Assembly: GCF_014204795.1 (NCBI RefSeq)
Contig: NZ_JACHMB010000001.1
Span: 7,328,501-7,392,500, forward strand
Direction: 5' to 3'
DNA length: 64,000 nt
From: Nonomuraea jabiensis
GTDB taxonomy: Bacteria; Actinomycetota; Actinomycetes; Streptosporangiales; Streptosporangiaceae
The notes under the pieces: model-generated
What the model saw: only the letters and a program-made list of their open reading frames with translations
What the model was told of the DNA's origin: nothing
The model's database searches: none
Translations under genes and position numbers: made by a program
Part shown: one piece after another, positions 37,657 to 46,505 of the stretch
Numbering within the stretch: the first letter of the stretch is position 1
How the letters are laid out: every line of letters begins with the position of its first letter

Positions 37657-39006
37657 GTGGCTGTTAGTGTTGGGGGCCACCGCTGGGTCGGGCGGTGGGG
37701 AGGGCAGCAGAGATCGAGGCTCTGGAAGGCTGTCCAACCACTTGGCCTGATCTGTATCGATCTGATCTGCATGGCGTTCGCCGCGGCCAACGCCGGCCAG
37801 AGCGTGCCGCGCATCGCGCTCGCGGCGGTCCTGGTCGTCGCGGTCGGCGGCATCGGCCAGGTGTACGCGCCGCGCGTCCTGCCCTCCAGCCTCGATCGGG
37901 GCTTCTGGCTCGCCGGGGCGGGACTCGCGGGCGCGCTCGCCGCTTTCCAGGAGACGACTTCGCTCATCGTGGTCGTCCTGATCGCGCTGCTCTTCACCTT
38001 TCTCGCCGTGTGCGGCAGAAGCGTGCTCTATTTCCTGATCCGCAGGGCACGCCGGCGCGGCAGGGCCGTGCCCGCCGTGGTGGTCGGCGCGGGGGCGCAC
38101 GGTCACCGGCTGGCGCGCAACCTGCTCGCCTACCCCGAGCACGGCCTGCTCCCGCTGGGCTTCCTGGATGAGACGCCCGGCGAGGACCCGTGCGTCCCCG
38201 TGCTCGGCGGGCCCGGCGACATCGTCCGCGTCGTCCAGGCCCACGGGGTGCGCGCGGTGGTGATCGCCGGGCAGGGCCAGCAGTCGATCGCGAGAACGGC
38301 GAGGTCGCTCGGCTGCGACGTCTACCTCGCGCCCGACCTGGGCGAGCTCATCATCGACTTCGTGACGCTGCGCGAGCACGTCCGCAGCTTCCCGCTCGTG
38401 CGGATGCGTCCGGAGGCGCAGCGCGGCCTCGCCTGGCCGCTGAAGCGGGCCATGGACATCGCGGTCGCGCTGACCGGCCTCATCGTCAGCGCGCCGATCC
38501 TCGCGCTCTGCGCGGTGCTGATCCGGCTGGAGACCGGCCCCGGGGTGCTGTTCCGGCAGCGGCGCGTGGGCTACCGGGACGAGCCGCTCGAACTGATCAA
38601 GCTGCGGACGCTGAAACCCGCGGACGCGCAGGAGTCCGAGACCCTGTGGAGCATCGCCCACGACACCCGGCTCGGGCCGGTGGGCCGGCTGCTGCGCAAG
38701 GCCTCCTTCGACGAGCTGCCCCAGCTCTGGAACGTTCTCAGAGGAGACATGAGCATCGTCGGCCCGCGGCCCGAACGCCCGCACTTCGTCAAGAAGTTCT
38801 CCCGGACGGTCCCGGGCTACAGCCTGCGCCACCGGATGCCGGTCGGCATCACCGGCTGGGCCCAGATCCACGGGCTGCGCGGCGACACCTCGATCGAGGA
38901 TCGCGTCCGGTTCGACAACCACTACATCGACGGATGGACCTTCCGGGCGGATCTCAAGATCATGCTGCAGACGGTCTGGTCCCTGCTCCGGCCGGGCGGG
39001 GGCTAG
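37657..39006 (+). CDS. Polyprenyl-phosphate sugar phosphotransferase initiating surface glycan synthesis
   Basis: A 449-residue membrane enzyme of the WcaJ/CpsE/EpsE type that puts the first sugar-1-phosphate on undecaprenyl phosphate. About four N-terminal helices (27-125) are followed by a Rossmann-like region (AVVVGAGAHGHRLARNLL), one helix (IAVALTGLIVSAPILALCAV) and the catalytic bacterial sugar transferase domain: LFRQRRVGYRDEPLELIKLR, RKASFDELPQLWNVLRGDM, SIVGPRPERPHFV. The GTG start has GGAG five bases before it. First gene of a tightly packed cluster; sugar specificity is not readable. Confidence 0.93.
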   Translation: MAVSVGGHRWVGRWGGQQRSRLWKAVQPLGLICIDLICMAFAAANAGQSVPRIALAAVLVVAVGGIGQVYAPRVLPSSLDRGFWLAGAGLAGALAAFQETTSLIVVVLIALLFTFLAVCGRSVLYFLIRRARRRGRAVPAVVVGAGAHGHRLARNLLAYPEHGLLPLGFLDETPGEDPCVPVLGGPGDIVRVVQAHGVRAVVIAGQGQQSIARTARSLGCDVYLAPDLGELIIDFVTLREHVRSFPLVRMRPEAQRGLAWPLKRAMDIAVALTGLIVSAPILALCAVLIRLETGPGVLFRQRRVGYRDEPLELIKLRTLKPADAQESETLWSIAHDTRLGPVGRLLRKASFDELPQLWNVLRGDMSIVGPRPERPHFVKKFSRTVPGYSLRHRMPVGITGWAQIHGLRGDTSIEDRVRFDNHYIDGWTFRADLKIMLQTVWSLLRPGGG

Positions 39007-39008
39007 GG

Positions 39009-40313
39009 ATGCGCGCCCTCTGCCGGCGGCCCAGCCTGGCGGCCGCCGCCACCGTGCTCCTGACCTGCCTGCCGGCGGGCCGCCAGGAGGTGTCCGCCGG
39101 CGTCCAGGTGACGGCCGCCGACCTGGCCTCGCTCCTGCTGGTCGCCCTCGCGGCGACCCTCGCGCTCGCGAGCCGGCCGACACACCCGCTGCCCGCCTCC
39201 GCCGTGGTGCCCGCTCGCGCTTTGGTGCTCGCTCCGGTCGCGGGCGCGGCCGGGATCGCGCTGCTGGCCTCGCCCGACGTCCTGACGAGCCTGCCGGGCT
39301 ACGTCCGGTGTCTCCAGGTGTTCGTGCTGGTCCCGCTGGCCGTCCTGGTGACGGTCCGGGACCGTACCGACACCCTGGTCGTGGGCGGGGCGCTCGTCGG
39401 GGCGGCCGCCCTGCAGGGCCTGGTCGGCTGCGTCCAGGCGGTCACCGGCACCGGCGCGTCGTACGCGGGGGAGCGGGTACGGGCCGTCGGCACGTTCGGC
39501 GCGCTCGACGTCATGGGCATGGCCAGCGTGGTCAGCTACGGCGCGCTCCTCCTGCTGGCGGCCGGCCTGGCCTGGCGCGGCGGGCGCCGGGTCGCCGCGC
39601 TCGGCGGCGCCGCCCTGCTCTGCGTGCCGCTCGCCCTGTCGCTCAGCCGCGGCGCCTGGCTCGCCCTGCTGGGCGCGTCGCTGGTCATGCTCGTCGTGCA
39701 CAGCCGGGCGCTGGCCGCCCGGGTGATCCTGCTCGGCGCCGCGGCGGCGACCGTGCTGGTCCTCGGCCCGGGCGCGGGCTCGGACCCGGACCTGCTGGGG
39801 CGGCGGCTGGCCTCCATCACCTCCGCCGTCTCCCAGCCCGACCAGTCCGTGAGCGACCGCTACAGCCTGTGGCTCACCGCCACGAGGGTCTGGCAGGACC
39901 ACCCGTTGACGGGGGCCGGGCCGCGCAGGTTCGCCGAGCTGCGCGACGCCTACGCGCCGATCGAGCTGTCCTCCGGCAGCGACACCGACGACCCGGTGAA
40001 CGGCTTCCAGCGCCGGCCGCTGCTCTCCCCGCACAACATGTACCTGCTGACGCTCAGCGAGCAGGGCCTGCTCGGGCTGGCGGCGCTCTGCGCGTGCCTG
40101 GCGTCCATGGCCTGGTGGGCCGTGCGGGCGGCCGTGCCGGCCGCGGCCGGGCTGCTGGCCTGGCAGGGCATCGACTTCCTCTACGGCGACGTCGGCGGAC
40201 CCTCGACCGTGGTCACGTCCGTCGTCCTGGGGCTGGTCCTGTCGCTCGTCGCCCGGCCCGCGGCGACGGGCTGGGCGGGCGGGGCCCCGGTCGCGCTGGG
40301 CGTGGCACGATGA
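39009..40313 (+). CDS. O-antigen ligase/polymerase family membrane protein
   Basis: A 434-residue protein with about ten to twelve helices and the Wzy_C/WaaL hallmark region: a loop after helices containing VSDRYSLWLTATRVWQDHPL and TGAGPRRFAELRDAY, then SPHNMYLLTLSEQGLLGLAA with the conserved His. These proteins polymerise or ligate lipid-linked glycans at the outer face of the membrane. It starts two bases after the transferase stop and overlaps the flippase gene by four bases (ATGA). Confidence 0.88.
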   Translation: MRALCRRPSLAAAATVLLTCLPAGRQEVSAGVQVTAADLASLLLVALAATLALASRPTHPLPASAVVPARALVLAPVAGAAGIALLASPDVLTSLPGYVRCLQVFVLVPLAVLVTVRDRTDTLVVGGALVGAAALQGLVGCVQAVTGTGASYAGERVRAVGTFGALDVMGMASVVSYGALLLLAAGLAWRGGRRVAALGGAALLCVPLALSLSRGAWLALLGASLVMLVVHSRALAARVILLGAAAATVLVLGPGAGSDPDLLGRRLASITSAVSQPDQSVSDRYSLWLTATRVWQDHPLTGAGPRRFAELRDAYAPIELSSGSDTDDPVNGFQRRPLLSPHNMYLLTLSEQGLLGLAALCACLASMAWWAVRAAVPAAAGLLAWQGIDFLYGDVGGPSTVVTSVVLGLVLSLVARPAATGWAGGAPVALGVAR

Positions 40314-41836
40314 CCGCGCCCACCTCCCAGGCCACCTCGCCCATGGCGCGGGCCGTCGGCGTCACCGTCCTGCTGACCGGGCTGGGCTCGCTGCTCGGCT
40401 TCGTCCGCGACCTGCTGCTGGGCCGGTTCTTCGGCGCCGACGCCGGCACCGACGCGTTCCTCGTCGCCTGGACGATCCCGGAGACCGCCGCGCCCCTGCT
40501 GATCGAGGGGGCGATGGCGTTCGTGCTGGTCCCGCTGTTCAGCCGGGCGATGGAGGAGGGCGCGGACCTGAGGGGCCTGGTGTCGTCGACGCTGCCGTAC
40601 CTGTGTCTCGGGCTGCTGGCGCTGACCGCGCTGACCGTCGCGGGCGCGCCGTTGCTGGTCGGGGTGCTCGCCCCCGGCATCCGGCGGGCCGACCTCGCCG
40701 TGGACTGCATGCGGATGGCGTCGGTGACGATCCTGACGTTCGGGCTGGCCGGATACCTGAGCGCGGCGTTGCGGGCGCACCACGCGTTCGCGCCGCCGGC
40801 CGCCATCTACGTGGCCTACAACCTGGGGATCGTCACCTGCGTGTGGGCCCTGCGCGACCAGGGCGCGTACGCGGCGGCGATCGGGGTGGCCGCGGGCGGG
40901 GCGGGCATGGTGCTCGCCCAGGTGCCGGCGTTCGTGCGGCGCTTCGGGGCGCCCCTGCGGCCCGCGCGCGGCGTGGCGCTGCCGATGCTCGCCTTCCTGC
41001 CGGTCGCGCTCTTCACGCTCGCCCGCCAGAGCCAGGTCTTCGTCGAGAGGTTCGTCGGCTCGAAGCTGGCCGAAGGATCGATCTCGCACCTCAACTACGC
41101 GCAGAAGATCGCCCAGGTGCCGATGGTCCTGTCGCTGATCGTGGCGACCGTGAGCTTCCCGCAGCTCGCCCGCGCCCTCGCCGCGGGCGAGACCGCGCGG
41201 GCCCGGCGCAGGCTCGCCGACGACCTGCTCAGCGCCGCGGCGATCGTGCTGCCCGCCACCGCGGCGCTGCTCGTCTGCGCTCCGGACGTCGTGGCCCTCC
41301 TGCTGCAGTACGGCGCGTTCACCGAGGCCGACACCGCCGCCACCGCGCGGATCATGCGGGTGTACACGCTGGGGCTGCTCGGCCAGGCCGTGGTCGGGGT
41401 CGCCTGCCGCGTCTACTTCTGCGGCGCCCGCGCGTCCTGGTACCCGGCCCTGACGATGGGCGCGGGGCTGGCCGCGACGGTCGCGCTGGCCCGCCCCCAG
41501 TGGGGCGTGACAGGGATCGCCGCGGCCAACGCGGCCGGGATCACGCTGACCGCCGCGCTGCTGCTCGCGGGGCTACGGCGGCAGGCCCTCGACCTGCCCT
41601 TCCACGCGGCGCTGGGCCCGCTCGGCGGCCTGCTGCCGGCCGCTGCGGCCGCCACCGGGGCGGGCTGGGGCGCGCGGGCGCTGCTGGCGGGCCTGCCGCC
41701 GCCGATCGCCCTGGCCTCGACCGGCGCCGCGATCGCCGTCACCTTCTACGCCGTCGCCGCCCTCTCGGGGGCCACGGCCACGCTCACCGACACCACCAAG
41801 ATCACCCACTTGATCAGGATGCGAGGTCGCTCATGA
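40310..41836 (+). CDS. MurJ/MviN-type lipid-linked glycan flippase
   Basis: A 508-residue protein of about 14 helices in the MVF family of the MOP superfamily. Family segments: LGSLLGFVRDLLLGRFFGAD, VLVPLFSRAMEEG, LRAHHAFAPPAAIYVAYNLG, RFVGSKLAEGSISHLNYAQK, QYGAFTEADTAATARIM. Within this cluster it most likely flips the repeat-unit or a similar lipid carrier, playing a Wzx role, rather than being the housekeeping lipid II flippase. ATGA overlaps at both ends link it to its neighbours. Confidence 0.9.
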   Translation: MTAPTSQATSPMARAVGVTVLLTGLGSLLGFVRDLLLGRFFGADAGTDAFLVAWTIPETAAPLLIEGAMAFVLVPLFSRAMEEGADLRGLVSSTLPYLCLGLLALTALTVAGAPLLVGVLAPGIRRADLAVDCMRMASVTILTFGLAGYLSAALRAHHAFAPPAAIYVAYNLGIVTCVWALRDQGAYAAAIGVAAGGAGMVLAQVPAFVRRFGAPLRPARGVALPMLAFLPVALFTLARQSQVFVERFVGSKLAEGSISHLNYAQKIAQVPMVLSLIVATVSFPQLARALAAGETARARRRLADDLLSAAAIVLPATAALLVCAPDVVALLLQYGAFTEADTAATARIMRVYTLGLLGQAVVGVACRVYFCGARASWYPALTMGAGLAATVALARPQWGVTGIAAANAAGITLTAALLLAGLRRQALDLPFHAALGPLGGLLPAAAAATGAGWGARALLAGLPPPIALASTGAAIAVTFYAVAALSGATATLTDTTKITHLIRMRGRS

Positions 41837-42525
41837 CCGCGATGCCGCTGGTGCTCATGTACCACTCCGTGGACAAATACGACAGCGACCCCCTTCACGT
41901 CACGGTCTCGCCCGACCGCTTCGCCCGGCAGATGCGCTGGCTCGCCCGGCGCGGCCTGTCCGGGGTCTCGATGCTCGAGCTCACGCGCGCCCGCAACACA
42001 CGCGGCCTGGTCGGGCTCACCTTCGACGACGGGTACGGCGACTTCCTCAGCGAGGTCGTGCCCGTCCTGCGCAAGTACGGCTTCACGGCCACGGTCTTCG
42101 TGGTCACCGGCCTGATCGGCGAGCACAACGCCTGGGACTCCGGCTCCCCGCGCAAGCGGCTCATGGACGCCGAGGGGCTGCGCTGGGCCGCGCGGCAGGG
42201 CATGGAGATCGGCTCCCACTCGGCCGGGCACTACTCGCTGTCCGGGCTGCGCGACGACGAGCTCCACCAGGAGGTGGCAGGCAGCAAGGCGACGCTGGAG
42301 GACCTGCTGGGCCGCCAGGTGAACGGGTTCTGCTACCCGTACGGGCACGTCAACGCCCGCGAGCTGGCCGCCGTCCGCGAGGCGGGCTACTCCTACGCGT
42401 GCGCCATCTGGAAGTCCGAGCTCACCGGGACGTACGCGCTGCCGCGCACGTACGTGGGCGAGCGGGACGGCGCGCTGCGGCTGCACGCCAAGCGGGCGCG
42501 GCACCGGGTCCGGTGGGGCTGGTGA
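41833..42525 (+). CDS. Polysaccharide deacetylase (CE4/NodB homology)
   Basis: A 230-residue enzyme. LVLMYHSVDKYDSDP is the family N-terminus; GLTFDDGYGDFL holds the catalytic and metal Asp pair; IGSHSAGHYSLS holds the metal His pair (HSxxH); the late motif is GFCYPYGHVNA. It removes N-acetyl groups from amino sugars of a glycan. No signal peptide is visible, so it may act on lipid-linked intermediates in the cytosol. It overlaps both neighbours by four bases. Confidence 0.92.
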   Translation: MTAMPLVLMYHSVDKYDSDPLHVTVSPDRFARQMRWLARRGLSGVSMLELTRARNTRGLVGLTFDDGYGDFLSEVVPVLRKYGFTATVFVVTGLIGEHNAWDSGSPRKRLMDAEGLRWAARQGMEIGSHSAGHYSLSGLRDDELHQEVAGSKATLEDLLGRQVNGFCYPYGHVNARELAAVREAGYSYACAIWKSELTGTYALPRTYVGERDGALRLHAKRARHRVRWGW

Positions 42526-43616
42526 AGGTCCTGCACGTCATCACCGGCCTGGCGGCGGGCGGCGCGGAGCAGCAGCTGCGGTCGCTGCTGCCGTACCTGC
42601 GGGCCCGGTGCGAGGTGGCGGTGCTCACCGGGCACGGGGTGGTCGCGGAGGCCATCGAGCGCTCCGGCGTGCCCGTCCACCACGTCGGCATGCGCGGCAA
42701 CAGGGACCTGCGCGCCGTCGGGCGGCTGGCCCGGCTCATGCGCGGGCGCCGCTACGACGTGGTGCACACCCATCTCTACCGCGCCTGCGTGTACGGCAGG
42801 CTGGCGGCGCGGCTGGCGAACGTGCCGGCGATCGTGGCGACCGAGCACTCGATCGGGCGCGAGCACGTCGAGGGACGCCGCCTGACCCGCTCGATCAGGG
42901 CGCTGTACCTGGCCAGCGAGCTGCTCGGGCACCTCACCGTGGCCGTCTCGCCGACCGTGGCCGACCGGCTGGCCAGGTGGGGCGTCCCGCGCTCGCGCAT
43001 CGTGGTGGTCCCGAACGGCGTCGACGGCGCGGCGTTCGGCTTCGACGCCGCCCTGCGCCGGCGCACCCGGGAGCGGCTCGGCCTGCCCGAGAGCGCGTTC
43101 GTGATCGGCGGCGTCGGCCGCCTGGAGCCGGGCAAGCGCTTCGACACGCTGATCAGGGCGCTGCCGCCGCTCGAACACGCCGTCCTGCTCCTGGTCGGCT
43201 CCGGCTCCTGCGAGCCGCGGCTGCGGGAGCTGGCCCGCGAGGCCGGGGCCGAACACAGGGTGATCTTCGCGGGGGAGTCGCCCGACGTGAGGGCCCTGAT
43301 GTCGGCGATGGACGTGCTGGCCGCGCCCTCGATGGAGGAGACGTTCGGCGTGGCCGTCGTCGAGGCGCTCGCCTGCGGCCTGCCCGTCCTGTACGGCACC
43401 TGCCCGGCCGTTGAGGACCTGCCGCCCGGCTCGGCCCCGGGAGCGCGGCGCGTCGAGCCGCACCGGCTCGCCGAGGAGCTGTCCGGCCTCGCCGCCCGCC
43501 CGCCCCGCAGGCTGCCTCCGCCCGACGCCGTCCGGCTCTACGACGTCCGCCGCCAGGCGGACCAGCTGGAGCGGCTCTACCTGCGCCTGCTGGGCGCCGA
43601 ACCCACCGAGGAGTGA
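42522..43616 (+). CDS. GT4-family glycosyltransferase
   Basis: A 364-residue GT-B enzyme. The N-terminal acceptor domain starts KVLHVITGLAAGGAEQQLRS; the C-terminal donor domain has VVPNGVDGAAF, IGGVGRLEPGKRFDTLI and the Glu-x7-Glu motif in APSMEETFGVAVVEALACG. It transfers a nucleotide-activated sugar to the growing lipid-linked unit. GTG overlaps the deacetylase stop (GTGA). Donor unknown. Confidence 0.93.
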   Translation: MKVLHVITGLAAGGAEQQLRSLLPYLRARCEVAVLTGHGVVAEAIERSGVPVHHVGMRGNRDLRAVGRLARLMRGRRYDVVHTHLYRACVYGRLAARLANVPAIVATEHSIGREHVEGRRLTRSIRALYLASELLGHLTVAVSPTVADRLARWGVPRSRIVVVPNGVDGAAFGFDAALRRRTRERLGLPESAFVIGGVGRLEPGKRFDTLIRALPPLEHAVLLLVGSGSCEPRLRELAREAGAEHRVIFAGESPDVRALMSAMDVLAAPSMEETFGVAVVEALACGLPVLYGTCPAVEDLPPGSAPGARRVEPHRLAEELSGLAARPPRRLPPPDAVRLYDVRRQADQLERLYLRLLGAEPTEE

Positions 43617-43618
43617 CG

Positions 43619-44185
43619 ATGACATGGACCTGGGTCCGCATCACGGGCCTGCTCGTGCGATGGTGGCTTCCGCTGTCCCTGGCGCTCGGGGCGCTGGGCG
43701 GGGCGGCCTACGCGCTGGCCCGCGACGCCGCCTACGCCGCCGAGGCCTACGTCGTGGTGGCCGGCGGCGACCCGGCGCAGGCGGCCGGGTTCGCCGCCGC
43801 CTACGCACGGATCTCCAGCCACCCCGGCTTCCTCGCCGGCGCCGCGGACGAGCCGGACAGCCTGCGGGCGGCGGCCTCGCCGGACGCCCCGCTGGTGCGG
43901 CTCACCTCCGTGGCGACCGATGCGCGGGAGGCGGCCGACCGCGTCAACCGGGCGGCCGCCGCGCTGATCGCCTACGCCAACGCCCATGCCGCCGACACCC
44001 ACGTACGGCTGGCCCCCTTCGCCTCGGCGGCGCCTCCGCTCCGTCCCGCGTCCCCGCTGCCGCTGCTCAGCGTGGCCATCGGCGCTTGCGGGGCGGCCCT
44101 GGCGGCCGGCCTCGTCCGGCTGGCCGCGCCGCAGGCCCGCCCGCAGGCGCGGCCGGAACCGGCGCTGACCGGAGCGCCGGCGTGA
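43619..44185 (+). CDS. Wzz-like chain-length/polysaccharide co-polymerase protein without kinase domain
   Basis: A 188-residue protein with two membrane helices (about 12-32, WWLPLSLALGALGGAAYALA, and 138-160, LPLLSVAIGACGAALAAGLV) enclosing a small, Ala-rich extracytoplasmic helical domain. This topology is that of polysaccharide co-polymerases, but it is shorter than usual and lacks a tyrosine-kinase part. ATG 43619 is preceded by GAGGAG (43608-43613); a GTG at 43613 is possible. The assignment rests on topology and context more than sequence motifs. Confidence 0.65.
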   Translation: MTWTWVRITGLLVRWWLPLSLALGALGGAAYALARDAAYAAEAYVVVAGGDPAQAAGFAAAYARISSHPGFLAGAADEPDSLRAAASPDAPLVRLTSVATDAREAADRVNRAAAALIAYANAHAADTHVRLAPFASAAPPLRPASPLPLLSVAIGACGAALAAGLVRLAAPQARPQARPEPALTGAPA

Positions 44186-45315
44186 GGGCCGCCCGGCCCG
44201 GGACCTCGCGCGCGGGGCTCACGCTGCGGGTCGTCAGGGAGGGCGCGCAGCTGGCCGCGCTGTCGGCGGAATGGGCGGATCTGTACGCGCGCAGCTCGGC
44301 CGCCACGCCGTTCCAGTCGTACGGCTGGCTCAGCTCCTGGTGGCGGGTCTACGGGAGTCCGGGGCGGCTGCGGGTGTTCCTGGCCTACCGGGACGGACGC
44401 CTGGTCGCGGCCGCGCCGCTCAGGCTCGAGCACCGGCTCGGCTGCCGGGTGCTGACACCCGTCGGGGGAGGGCAGTCCGACTTCACCGACATCGTGGTGG
44501 ACGACTCCGAGGGCGACGCGGGCCTGCGCGAGCTGCGCGCCGGGCTGCTCGCCCAGCCGGGCTGGGACGTCATCGACCTGCCCGAGGCGCGGCCCGGCGC
44601 GGCGATCGGCCGACTGGCGGAGATCTGGGACGGCAGAGCCTGGACCCTGCCCGCCTCCACCTGCCTCCAGCTGCCCGGACGCCCCATCGAGCAGGTCCTC
44701 GCCGCGCTCCCGAACCGCCGGTCCCGCCAGCACGTGCGGGCCGCGCTGCGCAAGCTCGACGCGCTGAACCTGTCGGTGACCGCGGTCGAGGCGGACCGGG
44801 CCAGGGCGTCGGCGGCCGAGCTGCTGCGGCTGCACACCATGCAGTGGCAGAGCCGGGCGATCAACGCCCAGCACACCCAGCCGCGCTTCCGGGACCACCT
44901 GGCCGGGGCCGCGCAGGCGCTGGTGGCGGAGAACCACGCGGCGCTGTGGGAGTACCGGGTGGACGGGCGGCTGCTGGCCTGCGACTTCTCGGTGATCGGC
45001 AAGGACTTCGTGGGCGGCTACCTGTACGGGGTCCACCCGGACCTGCGGGCCCGGGCCGACCTGGTCACGATGCTGCTGCGTACCAACCTGGCGCTGACGC
45101 ACCGGCTGGGCAAGCCCGTGCTCAGCATGCTGCGGGGCGCCGAGCCGCACAAGGCCAGGTGGCAGGCCGAAGCGGTGGTCAACCAGCGGGTGATGCTCGG
45201 GCGCGGCTCCCGGTCGGCGGTCTACGCCGCGATGGCGGGCGTGCGCAGGGCGGGCGGGGAGCTGCTGAAGCGGCGCTGCCCCCGCCTGGCGGAGCGGATC
45301 TCGGCATGGCGGTGA
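44182..45315 (+). CDS. FemAB/GNAT-like acyl- or aminoacyltransferase (BioF2-like domain)
   Basis: A 377-residue protein with a duplicated GNAT-like fold. Typical are TPFQSYGWLSSWWRVYG near the N-terminus, RQHVRAALRKLDALNLSVTA, AENHAALWEYRVDGRLLACD and GGYLYGVHPDLRARADLVTM. Homologues in exopolysaccharide clusters are thought to acylate or aminoacylate the glycan. GTG start overlaps the upstream stop (GTGA), and the stop overlaps the next gene by ten bases. No substrate can be named. Confidence 0.83.
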   Translation: MRAARPGTSRAGLTLRVVREGAQLAALSAEWADLYARSSAATPFQSYGWLSSWWRVYGSPGRLRVFLAYRDGRLVAAAPLRLEHRLGCRVLTPVGGGQSDFTDIVVDDSEGDAGLRELRAGLLAQPGWDVIDLPEARPGAAIGRLAEIWDGRAWTLPASTCLQLPGRPIEQVLAALPNRRSRQHVRAALRKLDALNLSVTAVEADRARASAAELLRLHTMQWQSRAINAQHTQPRFRDHLAGAAQALVAENHAALWEYRVDGRLLACDFSVIGKDFVGGYLYGVHPDLRARADLVTMLLRTNLALTHRLGKPVLSMLRGAEPHKARWQAEAVVNQRVMLGRGSRSAVYAAMAGVRRAGGELLKRRCPRLAERISAWR

Positions 45316-46505
45316 GGCCGGGCGTCCTGCACGTCACGCAGCCGGTGGACGGCGGCGTGGGGGCCTACGTGGCCATGGCCGCCGCCGACCAGGCACGGCG
45401 GGGCTGGCGGGTCGCGGTCGCCTGCCCGCCGCCCGAGCTCGCGGCCGGCCCGCTGGCCGGCGAGCTGGACCGGCTGGGCGTGCCCCGGCTGGACTGGACG
45501 GCCGGCCGCGCGCCCGGGCTCGGCGACGCCGTCCAGGCGGCGCGGCTGCGGCGGATCGTGCGCGAGTTCGGCCCCGACGCGGTCCACCTGCACTCGTCCA
45601 AGGCCGGGCTGGCGGGCAGGGCCGCGCTCAGGGGCCGGGTGCCCACGCTCTTCCAGCCGCACGGCTGGTCCTGGCTGGCCGCCCGGGGCGCCGTCGCCGC
45701 CGCGGCGCTGACCTGGGAACGGCTGGCCGCGCGCTGGGCCGACCGGGTGATCTGCGTCGGCGAGGGCGAAGCCGCGCTGGCCAGACGGTACGGCGTGCCC
45801 GGCGACCTCGTCGTGGTGCGCAACGGCGTGGACCTGCGCCGCTTCAGACCCGCCGGGCCCCGGGAACGGGCCGAGGCGCGCGCCCGCCACGGCATCGCCG
45901 CGGACACGCCGCTGGCGGTCTGCGTGGGCCGGGTCACCCGCCAGAAGGGCCAGGACCTGCTGCTGTCGGCCTGGCAGCGCGTCGCCGCCCGCGACGGGCG
46001 GGCCCGGCTGGCCATCGTCGGCGACGGCCCGCTGCTGGACGCGCTGCGGTCGCGCGCCGTGCCCGGCGTGCACTTCGCCGGCGGCGTGGCCGACGCGCGG
46101 CCCTGGTACGCCGCCGCCGACGTGGTGGTGCTGCCCTCGCGCTGGGAGGGCCTGCCGCTCACCGCGCTGGAGGCGCTGGCCACGGGCAGGCCCGTGGTCG
46201 CGTGCGCGGTGCCCGGGCTCACCGAGGTGGTGGCCGGGGGAGTCGGCGCGCTCGTTCAGCCGGAGGACGGCGCGGGGCTGGCCGAGGCGCTGCTGGTCAG
46301 GCTCGGGCAGCCCGCGCTGGCCGGCGCCGAGGGGGCGGCCGCCGCCAGGCTCGCGGCCGGGTTCGGCGTGGACGCCGCGCTGGACGGGCTCGCCGCGCAC
46401 ACGCTGGCCGTGCTGCCCGGGGAGGCGCGCTCCAGCAGCCGCCTGCGGAAGGCTTCCGACGAGCCAGGGTTCGACGAACACTGCCAGACGCCATGGGGAC
46501 AGTAA
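45306..46505 (+). CDS. GT4-family glycosyltransferase with read-through tail
   Basis: A 399-residue GT-B enzyme: RPGVLHVTQPVDGGVGAYVA, HLHSSKAGLAGRAAL, FQPHGWSWLA, VVRNGVDLRRFRPAGP, CVGRVTRQKGQDLLL, and donor motif PSRWEGLPLTALEALATGRP. The family-like sequence ends at HTLAVLPGEAR; the last 24 residues (46431-46502) are read from DNA antisense to the end of the convergent GH26 gene. ATG 45306 overlaps the previous gene; GTG 45312 is an alternative. Last sense gene of the first half of the cluster. Confidence 0.9.
   Translation: MAVRPGVLHVTQPVDGGVGAYVAMAAADQARRGWRVAVACPPPELAAGPLAGELDRLGVPRLDWTAGRAPGLGDAVQAARLRRIVREFGPDAVHLHSSKAGLAGRAALRGRVPTLFQPHGWSWLAARGAVAAAALTWERLAARWADRVICVGEGEAALARRYGVPGDLVVVRNGVDLRRFRPAGPRERAEARARHGIAADTPLAVCVGRVTRQKGQDLLLSAWQRVAARDGRARLAIVGDGPLLDALRSRAVPGVHFAGGVADARPWYAAADVVVLPSRWEGLPLTALEALATGRPVVACAVPGLTEVVAGGVGALVQPEDGAGLAEALLVRLGQPALAGAEGAAAARLAAGFGVDAALDGLAAHTLAVLPGEARSSSRLRKASDEPGFDEHCQTPWGQ

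Noticed and set aside
40310..41836. The housekeeping lipid II flippase murJ
   Set aside because: The family fits, but the position inside a glycan cluster with four-base overlaps points to a dedicated flippase, so no gene symbol was given.
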